The notes under the pieces: generated by a model
The model's input: only the letters and a program-made list of their open reading frames with translations
What the model was told of the DNA's origin: nothing
Database searches by the model: none
Part shown: positions 1 through 11,807 of the stretch, in pieces
Position numbering within the stretch: the stretch's first letter is position 1
How the letters are laid out: each line of letters starts with the position of its first letter
Assembly: GCA_022495995.1 (NCBI GenBank)
Contig: JAFEMH010000077.1
Span: 1,101,430-1,165,429 of the forward strand
DNA: 64,000 nucleotides
Origin: Adenophora triphylla var. japonica
Lineage: Eukaryota > Streptophyta > Magnoliopsida > Asterales > Campanulaceae
Direction: 5' to 3'
Program-made: the position numbers and the translations under genes

Positions 1-741
1 TTCGTCCTCTGTCAGCTTATCAGCTTCCACCAATTCGTCCTCTGTCAAGGGTAACACAGACTTTACGATCTTCAGCAGCAACTCTTTGTGATTGTAATCT
101 TGGGAAACATCAACCCAAGCACGACAATCAAATTTCAAATTCACAAAACTACTGTTGTAGATTTTTTTTGCTAAAGTGGTTTTCCCTAACCCACCCATAC
201 CCACTATTGAAACAACGTCTCTCCGTGAACCCTGCATGGCCAGCTTTTTAAGTACTTGCTTTACATTGTTGTTGAAACCAACCACTTCGTCCTCCTCTAC
301 ATACCTTCGTCGACGTTGGATCAGAACGCGCTCTGAAGCAATACCTTCATTGTTTGTGATGTTGTACTTGTCTTTGTTTTCATGAATCTTTTTAAGCTTT
401 CTGTTGATGCGTTGTACTTCTACAGCAACTTTCCGAAGCAATACCATCTTCTCCCGAAAATGATAAATCCTCTGCCGCCAGTTCCTTCGTTTGAATTGTG
501 CCATTTTAATGACAAACTCATCAAGAACATCCTCTACTTCAAGAGCAACATCTTGGATCTGGTTCACCACTTCTCTCACCTTATCTCGTTTCCCTTCTGA
601 ATCTCCAAGGAACTCATTGATGAAGTTTAGCTCACCCTGAAGTGATTCGACTTCATCCCTGGCATTATGCACCAAATTTGTTTCTTGTTCAAGTAGCTGG
701 GATACTTTGTTTACCAGGGAAGTGACAATGGCATCAACCAT
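1..741 (-). CDS. CC-NB-ARC (NLR) disease-resistance protein, 5' part only
   Basis: Reading leftward from the ATG at 741, 247 codons stay open to the window edge, so only the N-terminal part is present. Residues 1-130 are a helical Rx-type coiled-coil domain that includes an EDVID-like segment (EVEDVLDEF). Next comes the NB-ARC start with a complete P-loop/Walker A, GMGGLGKTT (codons about 184-192), followed by an RNBS-A-like region (FDCRAWVDVSQ). The family consists of intracellular immune receptors that sense pathogen effectors through ADP/ATP exchange. The ARC subdomains and LRRs would lie left of the window. The start is chosen because it is the first ATG of the open frame and sits in a good context (gccATGG). 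A short duplication at the edge repeats the residues LTEDE. No lesion is visible, but expression and completeness cannot be judged from this fragment. Confidence 0.93.
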   Translation of the reverse strand, partial: MVDAIVTSLVNKVSQLLEQETNLVHNARDEVESLQGELNFINEFLGDSEGKRDKVREVVNQIQDVALEVEDVLDEFVIKMAQFKRRNWRQRIYHFREKMVLLRKVAVEVQRINRKLKKIHENKDKYNITNNEGIASERVLIQRRRRYVEEDEVVGFNNNVKQVLKKLAMQGSRRDVVSIVGMGGLGKTTLAKKIYNSSFVNLKFDCRAWVDVSQDYNHKELLLKIVKSVLPLTEDELVEADKLTEDE

Positions 742-885
742 GGCTATGTTTGCTCTTTAGAAAACAGAAACAATAGAAAGATGATAATAAGGATATGGAA
801 ACACTCTTAACAAATACTAGACAGAATTATGAGAGAGCAGGGGTATGTGTGTGTGTCTTTTGAAGAGAGAAAGGAAGGGGGAGTC
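742..885. other. NLR upstream region with (GT)n tract
   Basis: This is the immediate 5' flank of the NLR gene. It contains a short GT-rich run near 849-857 and purine-rich sequence ending in GGGGAGTC, which is the left target-site copy of the adjacent hAT element. No convincing TATA box was identified. Confidence 0.4.
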
Positions 886-2623
886 CAGGGCCGCCCCTAG
901 GATTTTGAGGCCCCGGTGCAAACAAAGAAAATGGGCCTTTTTTTAATATTAAATTTCACTTCTACAATAACAGGCAATGCATAGATAGAAATGTAACAAA
1001 TCAAGCTCTCCATCAAATAGATGAAAACCAAACTTAAGAGTACAAAATACAAATTCCACATGATGCATAATCCACACTTCCACAGGTATGCTATTTCATA
1101 GCTTAATTATGTCATCATTTTCATAAACCACAAAAATCAATATGAATGAACAAAAATAATTTTCACTCCCATCCAAACTCAGCAATTAAATTAGAATCAT
1201 TTATCAGCTATAATATAGATTCAAACACAACTTCATAAACCAAGCTTTACGTAATGGGTGATTTAACATTGTTGGGTAGTGGTTGCACAACTAGGATCGA
1301 AATGGAATGGAGCCTGAAGACACAAGAAATTTATGTGGCTCGGCCTCTTGCCCACGTCCTCGGGCACAACAGCAAAAGCTCTATCACAACTTCAACTTTA
1401 CAAAATAAATCACCCTACAAATCCGAGTCACTCACTTAAAGATTATACTAGGCACGCATTTGCACTCTTCTTCCATATTTTTCTCTACTTTTTGGCCTCT
1501 CTCTCTCTCTCTCTCAACACAAACTGGTGTGTTTCTACCACACACATTCTTACTTGTTGCTTCAATTTTAGAGCCCAAAACAACTCACATGATGGTTCTT
1601 GAAATCAACAACCAAAAAAACACCCTTTTATCTTCCCAAGAACACTCCTCACAAACAAACATGAACCCACCCACTAATTTATTTTTACAAGAAATTGCTG
1701 CTGAAAAAAAAAAAATTGCATCCCAGTAAAAATTACTAACATACATATCAACAAAATCAACTTTAATAAAATTAATTTTAAGACAACCGATTATTGAAGG
1801 TGCAATTGATGAAATCAATTTCGAGAATGCATCCAAATGAAATTTCGAAAAAATGTAAGACGGAAGAAGAGAATTCGCAGTCGAAGGAAGAAGAGAATTC
1901 GAAGAAATTACTTACTAGTCTCCTCGCCGTCGCCGGAGGAAGACGAAAAGAATTGGTGTCGTCGGAGAAGCCAGAAGGTTGTTATGAACCAGCAATTAAA
2001 TCAATTTGGGATTAATTGATTAACTGAGGAAAAGAAGAATTATAATTCAGATTTAGATGAGAAAAAGAATTAGAAGAATTACAGAGTATGAGATGAGAAA
2101 GAATTGAAAGATTTGGAGAGAGAGATTTGGGAAATTTCTGGTAAATTCATTATGCCATGAAAATGGCGTTAACCAACGTAATAAGAGAGAGAAGCACGTG
2201 AGCTCAACGGCAATATTCTCTCTCTCTACAATACGACCCCGTTTTAAATAACGGCAATTCCTTCTAGATACAAACTAAACGACAGCGTTCTATTAAAGAT
2301 AAAACGCATAACCTAATGTCCGCTAAAGAACTTATTGACACTTTAACTGAGGAACGACGTCGCATCCTCCTGATTCAAACATAACGGTCATCTCTCAATT
2401 GGAAAGGAGCCCTAAAACATTACAAAGGTCTCGACGATTGAGAGAGAAGTTGAATCGTTGATGAGATCGGAGGAGGCGGCACTGAATTTGTATGTGGGGA
2501 GAGAGAAGAGGACGCCTGGAGTGGAGACGGGATACTAAGGTTAAAAAAAAATAAAATTGGGCCCCCTTCACAATTGGGGCCCTGTGCGATTGTTCATGTT
2601 GAACACCTCCAGAGGCGGGCCTG
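886..2623. mobile_element. Non-autonomous hAT-type element with 8-bp TSD
   Basis: The left end reads CAGGGCCGCCCCTAG and the right end, on the opposite strand, reads CAGGCCCGCCTCTGG. These are imperfect terminal inverted repeats starting CAGG. The direct repeat GGGGAGTC flanks both ends (878-885 and 2624-2631), and an 8-bp duplication is diagnostic of hAT. No transposase reading frame is visible in the 1.74 kb, so it would need a helper. Just inside the ends are GGGCC-rich stretches. A CT microsatellite lies near 1499-1515. The 1985-2430 segment resembles sequence outside the element at 3090-3500, suggesting that a retroelement fragment is embedded in it. Confidence 0.85.
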
Positions 2624-2631
2624 GGGGAGTC

Positions 2632-4155
2632 AATTGGGTTAGGATTGAATTCAGTTTTGATGTGGGCTATGAGAATGAACAAGAGAAAGAGTTGATTGTT
2701 TCTGGAGACGCAGGAGAGAGAAAATAATTTTTCTTCTCTCGATCGTGTCTGTGTGACTGTGTGTGTTGTTGAAATCACAACCCTGCTCTTCTCTATTCTA
2801 GAAGATTCATGATTTCCCCCAATTTTCTAGGGTTCTTGAAAGCCCTAGATGTTTGAAGAAAATCTGGAATCTTCTTGATTGAACACAAGAACACAACAAG
2901 AAGATTTAAGGATGCTGGAGGAATGACCTAGAAAGCACAAGAAGAAGAAATTCTTCACCAACCTGGAAGAAATCTCTGGAAGAATCAAGCCTTCTTCACC
3001 GTTGCACCGCCATTGATGGAAGGATCGAGATGCTGTTATGACCACACCACCAAATTCAATACGTAAATCAACAAATTGGATATTAATGTCCAATTGTTGA
3101 GAATAACAGGGAATAATAGATTGGATGAGGAGAGAATTCAGAAAACAGAGTATGAGGTGAGAAAAGAATGAAGAAATTATAGAGAGAGAAAACTCATTTA
3201 CTGAGTAATTTGCATAATAATCCGATAATGGTGGAAATGGAGCTTACATAGTGAGAGAGAAAGCACATGGCACCAACGGCCTTACCTTCTCACCATAAAA
3301 CGACGACGTAATTAACAACTGAAAAGATTCCTACGCAAACTTTGAAACGACGCCGTCCAACTAAGGATAAAACGCGTACACAAAGCTCGCTTATTACTTA
3401 TTGATACTTAATTAACCCTAAACGACACCGTCTCCTCCAACGGTCATAAGTAACGGTCATCCCCAATTTTAGAAAGAACCCTAATTCATTACAGATGCAT
3501 CTCTAATGTGTGTTTTGTGGTGTGTGAAAGAGAGAAAGATTAGGGTTTTTGGTTTGAATTTGATGAATAAAGGCAATTGTTTATTCCTTTCCTTTTGTTG
3601 TCCGTTTTCGGTGTTTGAATTTTGTGGGACGAAAAGAGAGGAGCGTCTCTAACGGTCACATTTGGGCTTATCATTAGGGATACCTTGAACCCTAATCAAA
3701 TCTGTATTCGCCCGTTTTAAAAATGATTTGGGCATGCAATTGCATTGTATTCGATGAACGAGATGTGTTCGAGATCGGCGAGAATCACCAATTTTGAAAC
3801 TCTCAGCCACACAAATAGCAAGCTCGTCTGCGTAGCTAAATGTAGATCGTAAGGTGGAGGGTTGAAGCCAATTTTCCTGTTGTTGTATACCCACACCCAG
3901 GCCCAAAGAGATAAAAGCATAAAAAACCTTACACAATTTTTTTTGTTGCAATTTAAACCTTTAATAAAACTAAATTATATAAAAAATAATGTATATATAT
4001 TTTTGTTGCTATTTAAATCTTATTCCAATATTCGTTAAAAACAAGTTAGAAAAATATACTTTGACACCCTATATTTCAACCAATTTCAAGTGTTCAAGGT
4101 CAATTTTTAGAAGTTTTTTCTTTTTGTTATTTGACTAATCAAAAAAAATTACATG
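2632..4155. other. Degraded repeat sequence, no convincing gene
   Basis: Only short, unsupported ORFs occur here, including a 100-codon minus-strand frame at 3649-3951 that matches nothing I recognise. The stretch from about 3097 begins TGTTGAGAATAACAGG, which looks like the start of a copia LTR. From there to about 3500 it shares order and motifs (AACGACG-type runs, 'aacggtcat' near the end) with 1985-2430 inside the hAT element, so both may be diverged LTR fragments. 3950-4155 is AT-rich. Confidence 0.4.
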
Positions 4156-4160
4156 CCGAT

Positions 4161-4820
4161 TGATGCTACAGGAAATGTGCTTATCAATCTTCCTCCACGT
4201 GGCAGGACTGATCACCTGGCTCCTTGACCTGAAAACAGAACCCACGACTAGCCGGATGTGTCTCCGGCGAAGACGCTCGGGCGTGAGAGTAAGATTACGG
4301 TTGTTTATAGCTCAAAATGTATAGAATAATGAATTCTGATAACAAAATGGCAGTTACCTCTCACCGTTTGGTAGTGATGAAGTATTTATAGGCATGTGTG
4401 ATGTATTTTTGGGGAGGAGACATGTCCTCCGAGATTGTAGCGGCGGTTATCTAGTCATGTGAACGTGCCTGTAACTGTCCCTGATTTGTAGGGATGTGGT
4501 TATGAGAATTGTTTAACCAAATAAGCCGGCCAGTGTTAAGTCGTCACTTGTTGATTTAGGTCGAGGTCGCCACTCGTGGAATGGTCGACCTGACTGTCGG
4601 GTAGAGCATGGTTCGTACCCAAATTATGATGTGGATCATGAGGTCGGACTAAGTTAGGTCGGGACCAGGTAGGTCGGACCATGGGCTTAGTCGACTGATA
4701 CTTGAAATGGGCTTTGGGCCTTGCTCTGATTAGGCTGGCCTTATTGAGGATGTGTGGGCCAAAGCTGTCTGTAATTGGACTTTACTCGTTTGGACTAATT
4801 CGACACTTTCGGTATGTTCA
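4161..4820 (-). repeat. 3' LTR of element A
   Basis: 660 bp, starting TGATGCTACAGG and ending GGTATGTTCA on the plus strand. It is the 3' LTR because the element is read on the minus strand. A TATA-like TATAAATA lies on the minus strand at 4383-4390. Confidence 0.93.
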
Positions 4821-4836
4821 GTGGCCCCCAACTTTC
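4821..4836 (-). promoter_or_regulatory. Polypurine tract of element A
   Basis: On the minus strand the bases abutting the 3' LTR read GAAAGTTGGGGGCCAC. This purine-rich run sits in the expected position for the plus-strand primer. Confidence 0.7.
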
Positions 4837-5252
4837 GAGTTGACTTCGTCGACTTGGAAGTTAAGAAGATTTTTGATGAGAATTGCCTTATTCGCAGGTC
4901 GCTGCTCGCTCTGAGGTTTAATCGACAATGATGACGTGGCGCCATCCTGGTCGTTGGCAATGGACGGTTGGAGATGAAGGAGCGCCGGTTTTCGTAATGA
5001 TTACTATTCTGACGTTTGGAACTCCTTCTCGAAAACCGCCCGGTGTTTAATTTTGGAAAAATCAATTTCGATTTTCTTTACCCTTTCCAAATTTAGGAAA
5101 ATATATATACTCAGAATTCTTCCCCATTTCAAACTCTTATCGTTTTCAACTTCTTCTTCACCGGCGATAATCACGGAATAGCAGCAAGATTTAAGCCCAG
5201 CTCTCGGATTCATCAGCGAACTCCCTTTCTGCAATCGATTAAGGTATTTTCC

Positions 5253-8200
5253 TTGTATCCTTGCTTTAGGGCTTTGATTTGTCTGCTTGTCTTTATTTTC
5301 GCCATGGCTAGGACCTTTAGTTGTGAACCAGGAGCATGGTACGGCTATTGCACTGTAAATCGTAGAGCATGTAAGAACGTGAACGGTGAGTGGATAGTGA
5401 TGTCCTTAGATGAGTGTGCCTCCATTTTGACTAGTTGGGGGTTGAATTACACTGAGATAGGGTTGCCCATTGTAGGAGAAGTTGAAAATGTGGTGACTGA
5501 CGACTCGAATGTCGTTGCCTTTCATCTATTTCATGAATTGCTTGACCACATCACCTTGTTTTATGTTAGGGATGTCCAAAAGCCCTCCTTTCTTAGAAAG
5601 AGGATAGGCTTTCCAGGGGAGTCTAGGTCGTCCTTAGGTAGGTCGACTGATCAAGAACATAGGACTGACTCCCCTGCTTCCTCTTTTGTTTGTACAGATA
5701 TGGCGGCTCAAGAAGGCAATGCTGCTTCAACATCTTCAGGTCCTCGTATTGTCAATGCATTTGGACCCAATGTGGTGCCAGGCAAGAATGAGAGGGGCTA
5801 TGTTCCCCAAGGGCCGGTTCGTGGCAACAAGAACTTGCCCTCTAGATATAGCACGATTTGGGACTTCTGTGGGGTGAGTAAGGGAGATTACAGGGTAACC
5901 ATCTACACTCAGAAGGAATTCATGAAGCAATTTAGGTCGACCTTCACCACTGATGCCACTAAGGTAGCTTTTTTCTATGGTCAGTTCGTCGCTGGTATTA
6001 GATTGCCCCTTGATCCATTCATAAATGAATTCTTGGAGTGTGCCAATGCCCTTCCCCTTCAGCTCGGTGCCAATGCCTGTAGGGTCCTTGTATGTTTTGC
6101 CATGGTGTGCAGGTTCTTGGGGTATGAACCTTGCATGAGGGTGTTTAAGGAGTTTTTTACCATTAAGTATAGTGGGGAGGATTTGAGCATCAGCACCCCT
6201 TCTAAACCCAAATCTCCCAAACCTTTTACCAACCTTCCCAATAAGCACAGTGGCTGGAACTCGCATGTGGTAGTGGTAGAGAGTCGATTAGGATGGGAAT
6301 TCCCATTGCCCAACGATGAGACTGAAACCATAGATGAGGGGGACTATTGGGAGCCATCTTGGCATCTTAGCTTGTACAAGACTTTATGTCGGCTAGTCGA
6401 GAGAAGGCCCATTAGCTGGGAAAGCTTGCTCACCACCAAATACAATTTTATTGCGGCTGGAATGATGCCTGGAGATGGAGTGGTGGAGCCTCTTATTCCT
6501 GTATTGAGGGGCCAAATATACCCTGACTGGGTAACTCACCACCTGGGCAAGTTTGGAGATAGGTGCCAACTTTGCAAGAAGAGCAAAGATTACTGCAAAA
6601 ATAATGGGGAGCATGCTGGTGGTAAGATCCCTTAGTTCAGCCTTTCTTTACTCGCCCTTTATAGAGATAATTGTAATTGCATGAAACTTTTGTCTTGAGT
6701 AAGTTATAGGTTGAACTCGACTTTCGTACATAGCTAACTCGTACATAACTTTCTGCTTGTATTAACTCGTCCATACTTAACTCGTTGCTGACTAACTTGC
6801 CCATAAGGTGATCAAGTCATTCATACTGTGTTCATACATAGAACTTTTGCTCGCGTATAGAACTTTAGCTCGTACATAGAACCTTTGCTCGTATGTAGAA
6901 CTTTTGCTCGCGTATAGAACTTTAGCTCGTACATAGAACCTTTGCTCGTATGTAGAACTTTTGCTCGTATGTCGATTTAACACTTGTCCTCTTTAATCCT
7001 TGTTGCAGTTCTGACCCCCGAGCAAGAGGCTAATATGGGCCGTATTGTCGGTGTCTCTGACAAGAAGAAAGCAAAGAAAGCTCATGGGAAGGCCAATGCC
7101 CAAGCTCATAGGCAGAGAGAGGCTGCTGTCAGAACCAGTCTGTTGTCCAAGGAGAACATTGGTATGGTGCCAATGGAGGGGGTTGAAGAGGAAGATCTCT
7201 TGCAGAGTGGTACCCAATCTGTGGGGGCTACAGATGGAGGTGACGAGTCCTCCAAGTCGGCTAGACCAACTCCGAGCTCCGACCCAATTCCTGATGTCAA
7301 CATGGAGATCTCTGGAGCTGATATAGCTGGATCCAGCCCCATAAATGTGGTGGAGATCGATGATGATGCCGCTGAGGAGGTTGATGACCAGGCATTGAAC
7401 ACAAGGAAAAGGCTGAGGTCTGGAAAAGGCAAAGATGTTTCTTCTGGCCAAACCCCCCTACCTCCTCCTCCTTCTTCTCGTCTCCATAAAGAATCTGTTG
7501 AAGACATGATGCAGAGGCTGAGTGATGTCCCCTCTCTCGAAGGGGTTAATTGTTTGAGTCGTCGCTACCCAGAAATGAACTTGGGTCATGTGATTGTGAG
7601 ACGAGCTACGGATGTGGGCCTGCTGGCTCACTTTGCTGACAAGGGCCTGACTCCTGAAGAGTTCTCAGCTCGAGCTGGACTTGCTCACTGCGAGGTAACT
7701 TTTCAATTTTCCCTTCACTCTAGTCGCTTATTCTTTTACTCGATCAATTGAAGTCTCGAGCTAACAATTTCTTGATTTCCTTGGAATGCAGAACCTTACC
7801 ATGATAGAGCAAGTCAAAAGCTCTTGGAGGGCCTCCATTGAGAGGGAGAGGCAGGCCCTTAGAGATTATTCCAAAAAGGCTTCAGAGCTTGCGGAATGGA
7901 AGGAGAAATATAACGACTTGGATAACTCGTGTGAGGCCAACGAGATGGTGAAAACCAAAGCTTTGTCCGATCTGGAGGCTGCTAAATCCAAGCTCAAGGA
8001 GGTGGAGTTGGAGAGAGATACTGGAAAGAAGAACCTGGAGAAGGCCAATACTGAGCTAGCCACCATCAACAAGCTCTTGAAGGATAAAGATGCCCTATTG
8101 CTCGAGCTGCAGGAGGAGCATCGACTTGAGAGAGAGAAGGGCCAGAAAGATCTTCATGCTGCTGTAGAGAAGGCTGCTAAGGACGCCTCTGAAGCCGCCA

Positions 8201-8651
8201 TTGAGAAGTTCAAGGAAGGGGATGAGTATTACAACGCTATAGTGTCCAAGGCTCAAGACTTCCTTGAGGTAGGGAAGAGGCATATGGCTCGCCGTGCACT
8301 GGTAGATCCAACGGCCACAGTTACCATCGAGCAATTAGCTCGTTGGTTTTCTGAGTCCCAGTACGATATGCCCAGCTCGCCGGGAGTCATTCGCTTGTGC
8401 CTTATCTCGAGAATGACTTGGCCTTTATAGCCCAGGAGGACGAGGATGACCATTGCGAGAAATGGGAAGCTCCCCCTATAGCTGATAGGAACTTTGATGT
8501 AGTCTTGGCTGAACTTGAGGATGCTGAAGCCATGGGAACTGAAGTGGAGCAAGTCTACTCGGAGTCGGGTAAACCCTTGGACCCCCAGCAGCGAGAAGAA
8601 GAGGGTCGATCTGCTACTGATGACCAGAATGATGATGGACAAGACTCCTGA
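5253..8651 (+). CDS. Antisense accessory gene of element A: Transposase_28-like and coiled-coil protein, spliced
   Basis: This gene is transcribed opposite to gag-pol, between pol and the 3' LTR. Exon 1 (to 6620, donor GGTG|GTAAGA) carries a globular region with segments such as YTQKEFMKQF, GIRLPLDPFINEFL and SWHLSLYKTLCRLVE. This resembles the plant 'putative gypsy-type transposon' domain (Pfam Transposase_28). Exon 2 runs 7009-7694 and is acidic, with an NLS-like KKKAKKAHGK and a poly-Pro patch. Exon 3 starts at 7792 and is a long coiled coil rich in E/K, followed by an acidic tail to 8651. Both junctions are GT-AG and keep frame (codon split G|TT, then GAG|AAC). A one-base shift near 8384 separates the coiled coil from the tail. 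The ATG at 5253 is the ORF start; the one at 5304 (MARTFSC) may be the real one, or 5240-5310 may be an intron. Extra ORFs of this kind are known in Tat-lineage elements; their function is unknown. Confidence 0.75.
6621..7008 (+). repeat. Intron of the antisense gene with a short tandem repeat
   Basis: The intron begins GTAAGATCC and ends cttgttgcag. It contains a local tandem array at about 6830-6975 built of variants of 'tagaactttTGCTCGtat', with a roughly 57-bp higher unit present about twice. The CTCGTA-type words resemble the TCGAG-rich minisatellite at 9050-9395. Confidence 0.65.
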
Positions 8652-9513
8652 GTCCTTCTTTTGAATTGTAATGGACAAGTCCCAAACAATATTTTTTGTT
8701 CTCTTTTGTTTTATCACTATCTGAATGCCTTGGCCCTGTTTTTGGGAGGCATAGACATATGTAATTATATTTTCTGCAAGTCTTAGCCCACTTTGGGAGA
8801 CTTATTTATATTCCAGCTGACTTCCTTTATTGCATGTTGTATGTCTTTGATGTATGTGTCAAGCTAGATATAGATGGGGTAAATGAATCAACTTGGGCCT
8901 AGAGGCGACTAGATCTTGTTGGTTTAGTCGACCTCAGACTTGGTTAATTTTTGTTGAACGAGATTGACCATGAGTCGAACCTGTTCATACCATTGAAACT
9001 GACCTAGTAGTCGAGTTAATTAGGATCAAGTTGATTAGGAATCATACTTGTTGAATAGGCAAAGCTGATTAAGAATCGAGCTAAGTAAACCAAACTGACT
9101 GAGAGTCGAGTTTGTTAGAACTAAGTCGACAAAGAGTCAGACTTGTTAAATGAACAAAGCTGATTAAGAATCGAGCTTGTTGGAACGAAGCTGACTAAGA
9201 GTCGAGCTTGTTAGAACGAGGCTGACTAAGAGTCGAGCTTGTTAGGTTGAAGCTGACTAAGAGTCGAGCTAAAACGAACTGACTAAGAGTCGAGCTCATT
9301 AGAACGAAGTCGACTAAGAGTCGGACTTGTTAGATAAACAAAGCTGATTAAGAATCGAGCTTGTTAGAGCGAAGCTGACTAAGAGTCGAGCTTGTTGATG
9401 TTAATGTAAAACTATGCTTGATCGAATAAACTGCGCTTTTATTGAAGTAGGAAACATGTTTACATCAACTTGAAACTGGAACTAACATAAGCTTGAACTT
9501 TGAAACTGAGAAC
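8652..9513. repeat. TCGAGC-rich minisatellite between antisense gene and pol
   Basis: From about 9050 to 9395 a unit of about 31 bp repeats roughly ten times with variation. Its core is CTGACTAAGAGTCGAGCTTG, and GACTAAGAGTC is nearly palindromic. The region is convergent: the antisense gene ends at 8651 and pol ends at 9514. No coding frame is present. It may hold the 3' ends of both transcripts. Confidence 0.75.
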
Positions 9514-11807
9514 TAAAAATAGTATTTGATGAGGTGAGTAGCATGCCAAGGGTGCTTCAACTCGTCACCTCCAGGATGAGCTATCATGTAGGTTCCTTCC
9601 TTGATGACTCGAGTGACTACATAGGGACCTTCCTAGTTAGGAGATAGCTTGTTCTGCTGGGTCCTTCTACCCGTTGCTTCAATCTTTCTCAACACATAAT
9701 CCCCAATTTGGAACGACCTTGCCTTGACCTTCTTGTCGTGGTAACTCTTAGTTCGCTGTTTGTAGTTAACCATTCGGAGGTAGGCTGTTTCTCTCTTCTC
9801 GTCGATGAGGTCCAAGTCGATCAATCTGTTTGTATCATTCTGCTCTTGATTGAAGAAAGTCACTCTAGCAGTGGGGAATCTGAGCTCAGCAGGTGCCATG
9901 GCCTCTGACCCATATGTGAGAGCGAAAGGGGTTTCCCCCGTAGGCCCCCGAGTGGTTGTACGAACTGCCCAAAGAACAAGTGGGAGTTCGTCCAACCAAT
10001 TGTTACGTCGACCTACGAGTCCTGTCTTGAGCGAAGATAACACAAGTTTATTTGCTGCCTCAGCTTGACCATTCCCTTGAGGATAGGCGACCGAAGATTG
10101 CCAATGCTTAATTCCTACCCTGTTCATCTCTGTTTCGAAGGCTCTGGAGAACTGAAGTCCATTGTCGGATACGATTGCTCGAGGAAAACCAAATCGGCAC
10201 CAAATGAAATCATGAATGAAGTTGATAGCATTCTCCTCTGTGATGCGAGCTAATGGTTTGGCCTCAACCCACTTAGTGAAGTAATCTATTGCAACGATCA
10301 CATACTTGCAGTTTCCTCGGGCGGGAGGGAAGGGTCCAATCAAGTCGACTCCCCACATGTCAAATGGCCAAGATGCGATTACTGGAGTCTGCTCGGTCGT
10401 AGGCATATGGGGCAAGTTGGCAAACCTTTGACATTGATCACACTTTTGAACGAAGTCATGAGTATCAGCTCTCATGTGTGGCCAATAGTACCCCAAAGTG
10501 ATTAACTTGTCAGCAAGGGTCCTGGCCCCCGGGTGTCCACCACAAATCCCACTATGCACTTCATGTATCAATAGGGCGACCTCTTGAGGGTGGATACACT
10601 TGAGTAATGGCCGAGTGTAGGATCTTCTAAACAGGTTGCCTCCTTGAATGACGTACCTCGGAGCTTTCTTTTTGATAGCTCGAGCCCTCTTCTCGTCATC
10701 TGGCAGCTCGCCACTTTCCAAGTATGCTTTCATTTCCTCGATCCAACACTTCTCCTGAGTCCAGTTTCTTGAGGGATCCTCTATGCATTGAATTTTCACT
10801 CTTTCATAAGCTGGATTTTCGAGAAAGGAAATGGGCTCATCATGTGGCTCATCTGAAGTAGCTAGTTTCGAGAGGAGGTCGGCTAGCTCGTTGTCTTCTC
10901 GACCAATCCTCTGAATCTCCCAGAACTCCAAATCTTTTATCAATTCCTTTATCAGGTCGCAGTATTTGATCAATGTGGCACTGAGCACCTCGTACTCGCC
11001 TCTGACCTGGTTGACTACCAACTGCGAATCACAGTAAGCCATGATCTTAGTCGCTCCAAAACACTTGGCGTACTCAATAGCTGCAATCAAGGCTTCATAT
11101 TCAGCTTGGTTGTTGGAAGCGTCAAATTTGAACCTTAGTGATTCCTCGTAAACAGTCCCAGACTCTGGCTCGACCAAGACAATTCCAGCTCCACTGACAT
11201 TTTTTGTTGCTGACCCATCTGAATATACCTTCCAACAATCGTCGGGTAGGTTAATAGCGACTTGTGACTCTGGCTCTTTCCCTTTGCCCTTTTCTTTTGG
11301 AGCTCGCTGCTCGTCATCCTCCTTGGTGAACGTAAGCTCGACCAAGAAGTCAGCCAGAGCTTGAGCTTTCAACGCCTTTCGAGGTCGATATTCAATGTCA
11401 AATTCGGTGAGGGCAATTGACCAATTGAGGAGTCGACCTGAACTCTCAGGCTTGTGCAATATCTTTCTTAAAGGAGCATTGGTAAACACCACGATTGGAT
11501 GAGCCAGAAAATAAGCTCGTAACTTTCTTGAAGCCACGACTAGAGCATAAGCTACCTTCTCTGCGTTGTAGTACCTGCTCTCCACATCTGACAAAGCTTT
11601 ACTGATGTAGTACACTGGCTTTTGAAGCCCTTCATCCTCTCTAATCAAGACAGCTGCCACAGACTTGTCTCCGCGAGATAGATAAACAAACAATGTCTCA
11701 CCAGTTGTCGGGCTACTCAAGAGAGGTGGAGTAGCGAGATAATCTTTCAATTGTTGGAACGACGAATGACATTCGGTCGTCCATTCAAAGCTTTTCGTCC
11801 CCACCAA
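9514..11807 (-). pseudogene. Element A pol, C-terminal part: RNase H and integrase
   Basis: The frame opens in the RT/RNase H connection (FEWTTECHSSFQQLK). It then has a second RNase H of archaeal type (KVYSDGSATKNVSGAGIVL ... EYEALIAA ... CDSQLVVNQ ... REDNELADLLSKL), a feature of Tat elements. The integrase has the HHCC zinc site (HEVHSGICGGH ... CDQCQRF) and the DDE core residues in DLIGPFPPARG, VSDNGLQF and PQGNGQAEAANK. It makes the enzymes that degrade RNA in hybrids and insert the cDNA. One in-frame TAG at 9631-9633 interrupts the C-terminus (LSPN*EGPYVV). Downstream codons continue to KYYF and a stop at 9514-9516, so this looks like a single nonsense mutation. No chromodomain is seen. 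Confidence 0.92.

Noticed and set aside
2395..2778. 127-codon minus-strand frame
   Set aside because: It spans the hAT right boundary and has no recognisable domain.
3649..3951. 100-codon minus-strand frame as a gene
   Set aside because: No domain, no splice context and no support from flanking sequence.
5736..6266. 176-codon minus-strand frame opposite the antisense gene
   Set aside because: The plus strand carries the conserved domain, which has decayed homologues at 36 and 40 kb; the minus frame is a shadow.
9631..9633. In-frame TAG in element A pol as a possible readthrough or recoding site
   Set aside because: It lies near the pol C-terminus, not at a gag-pol boundary, and other lesions are present; nonsense mutation is simpler.
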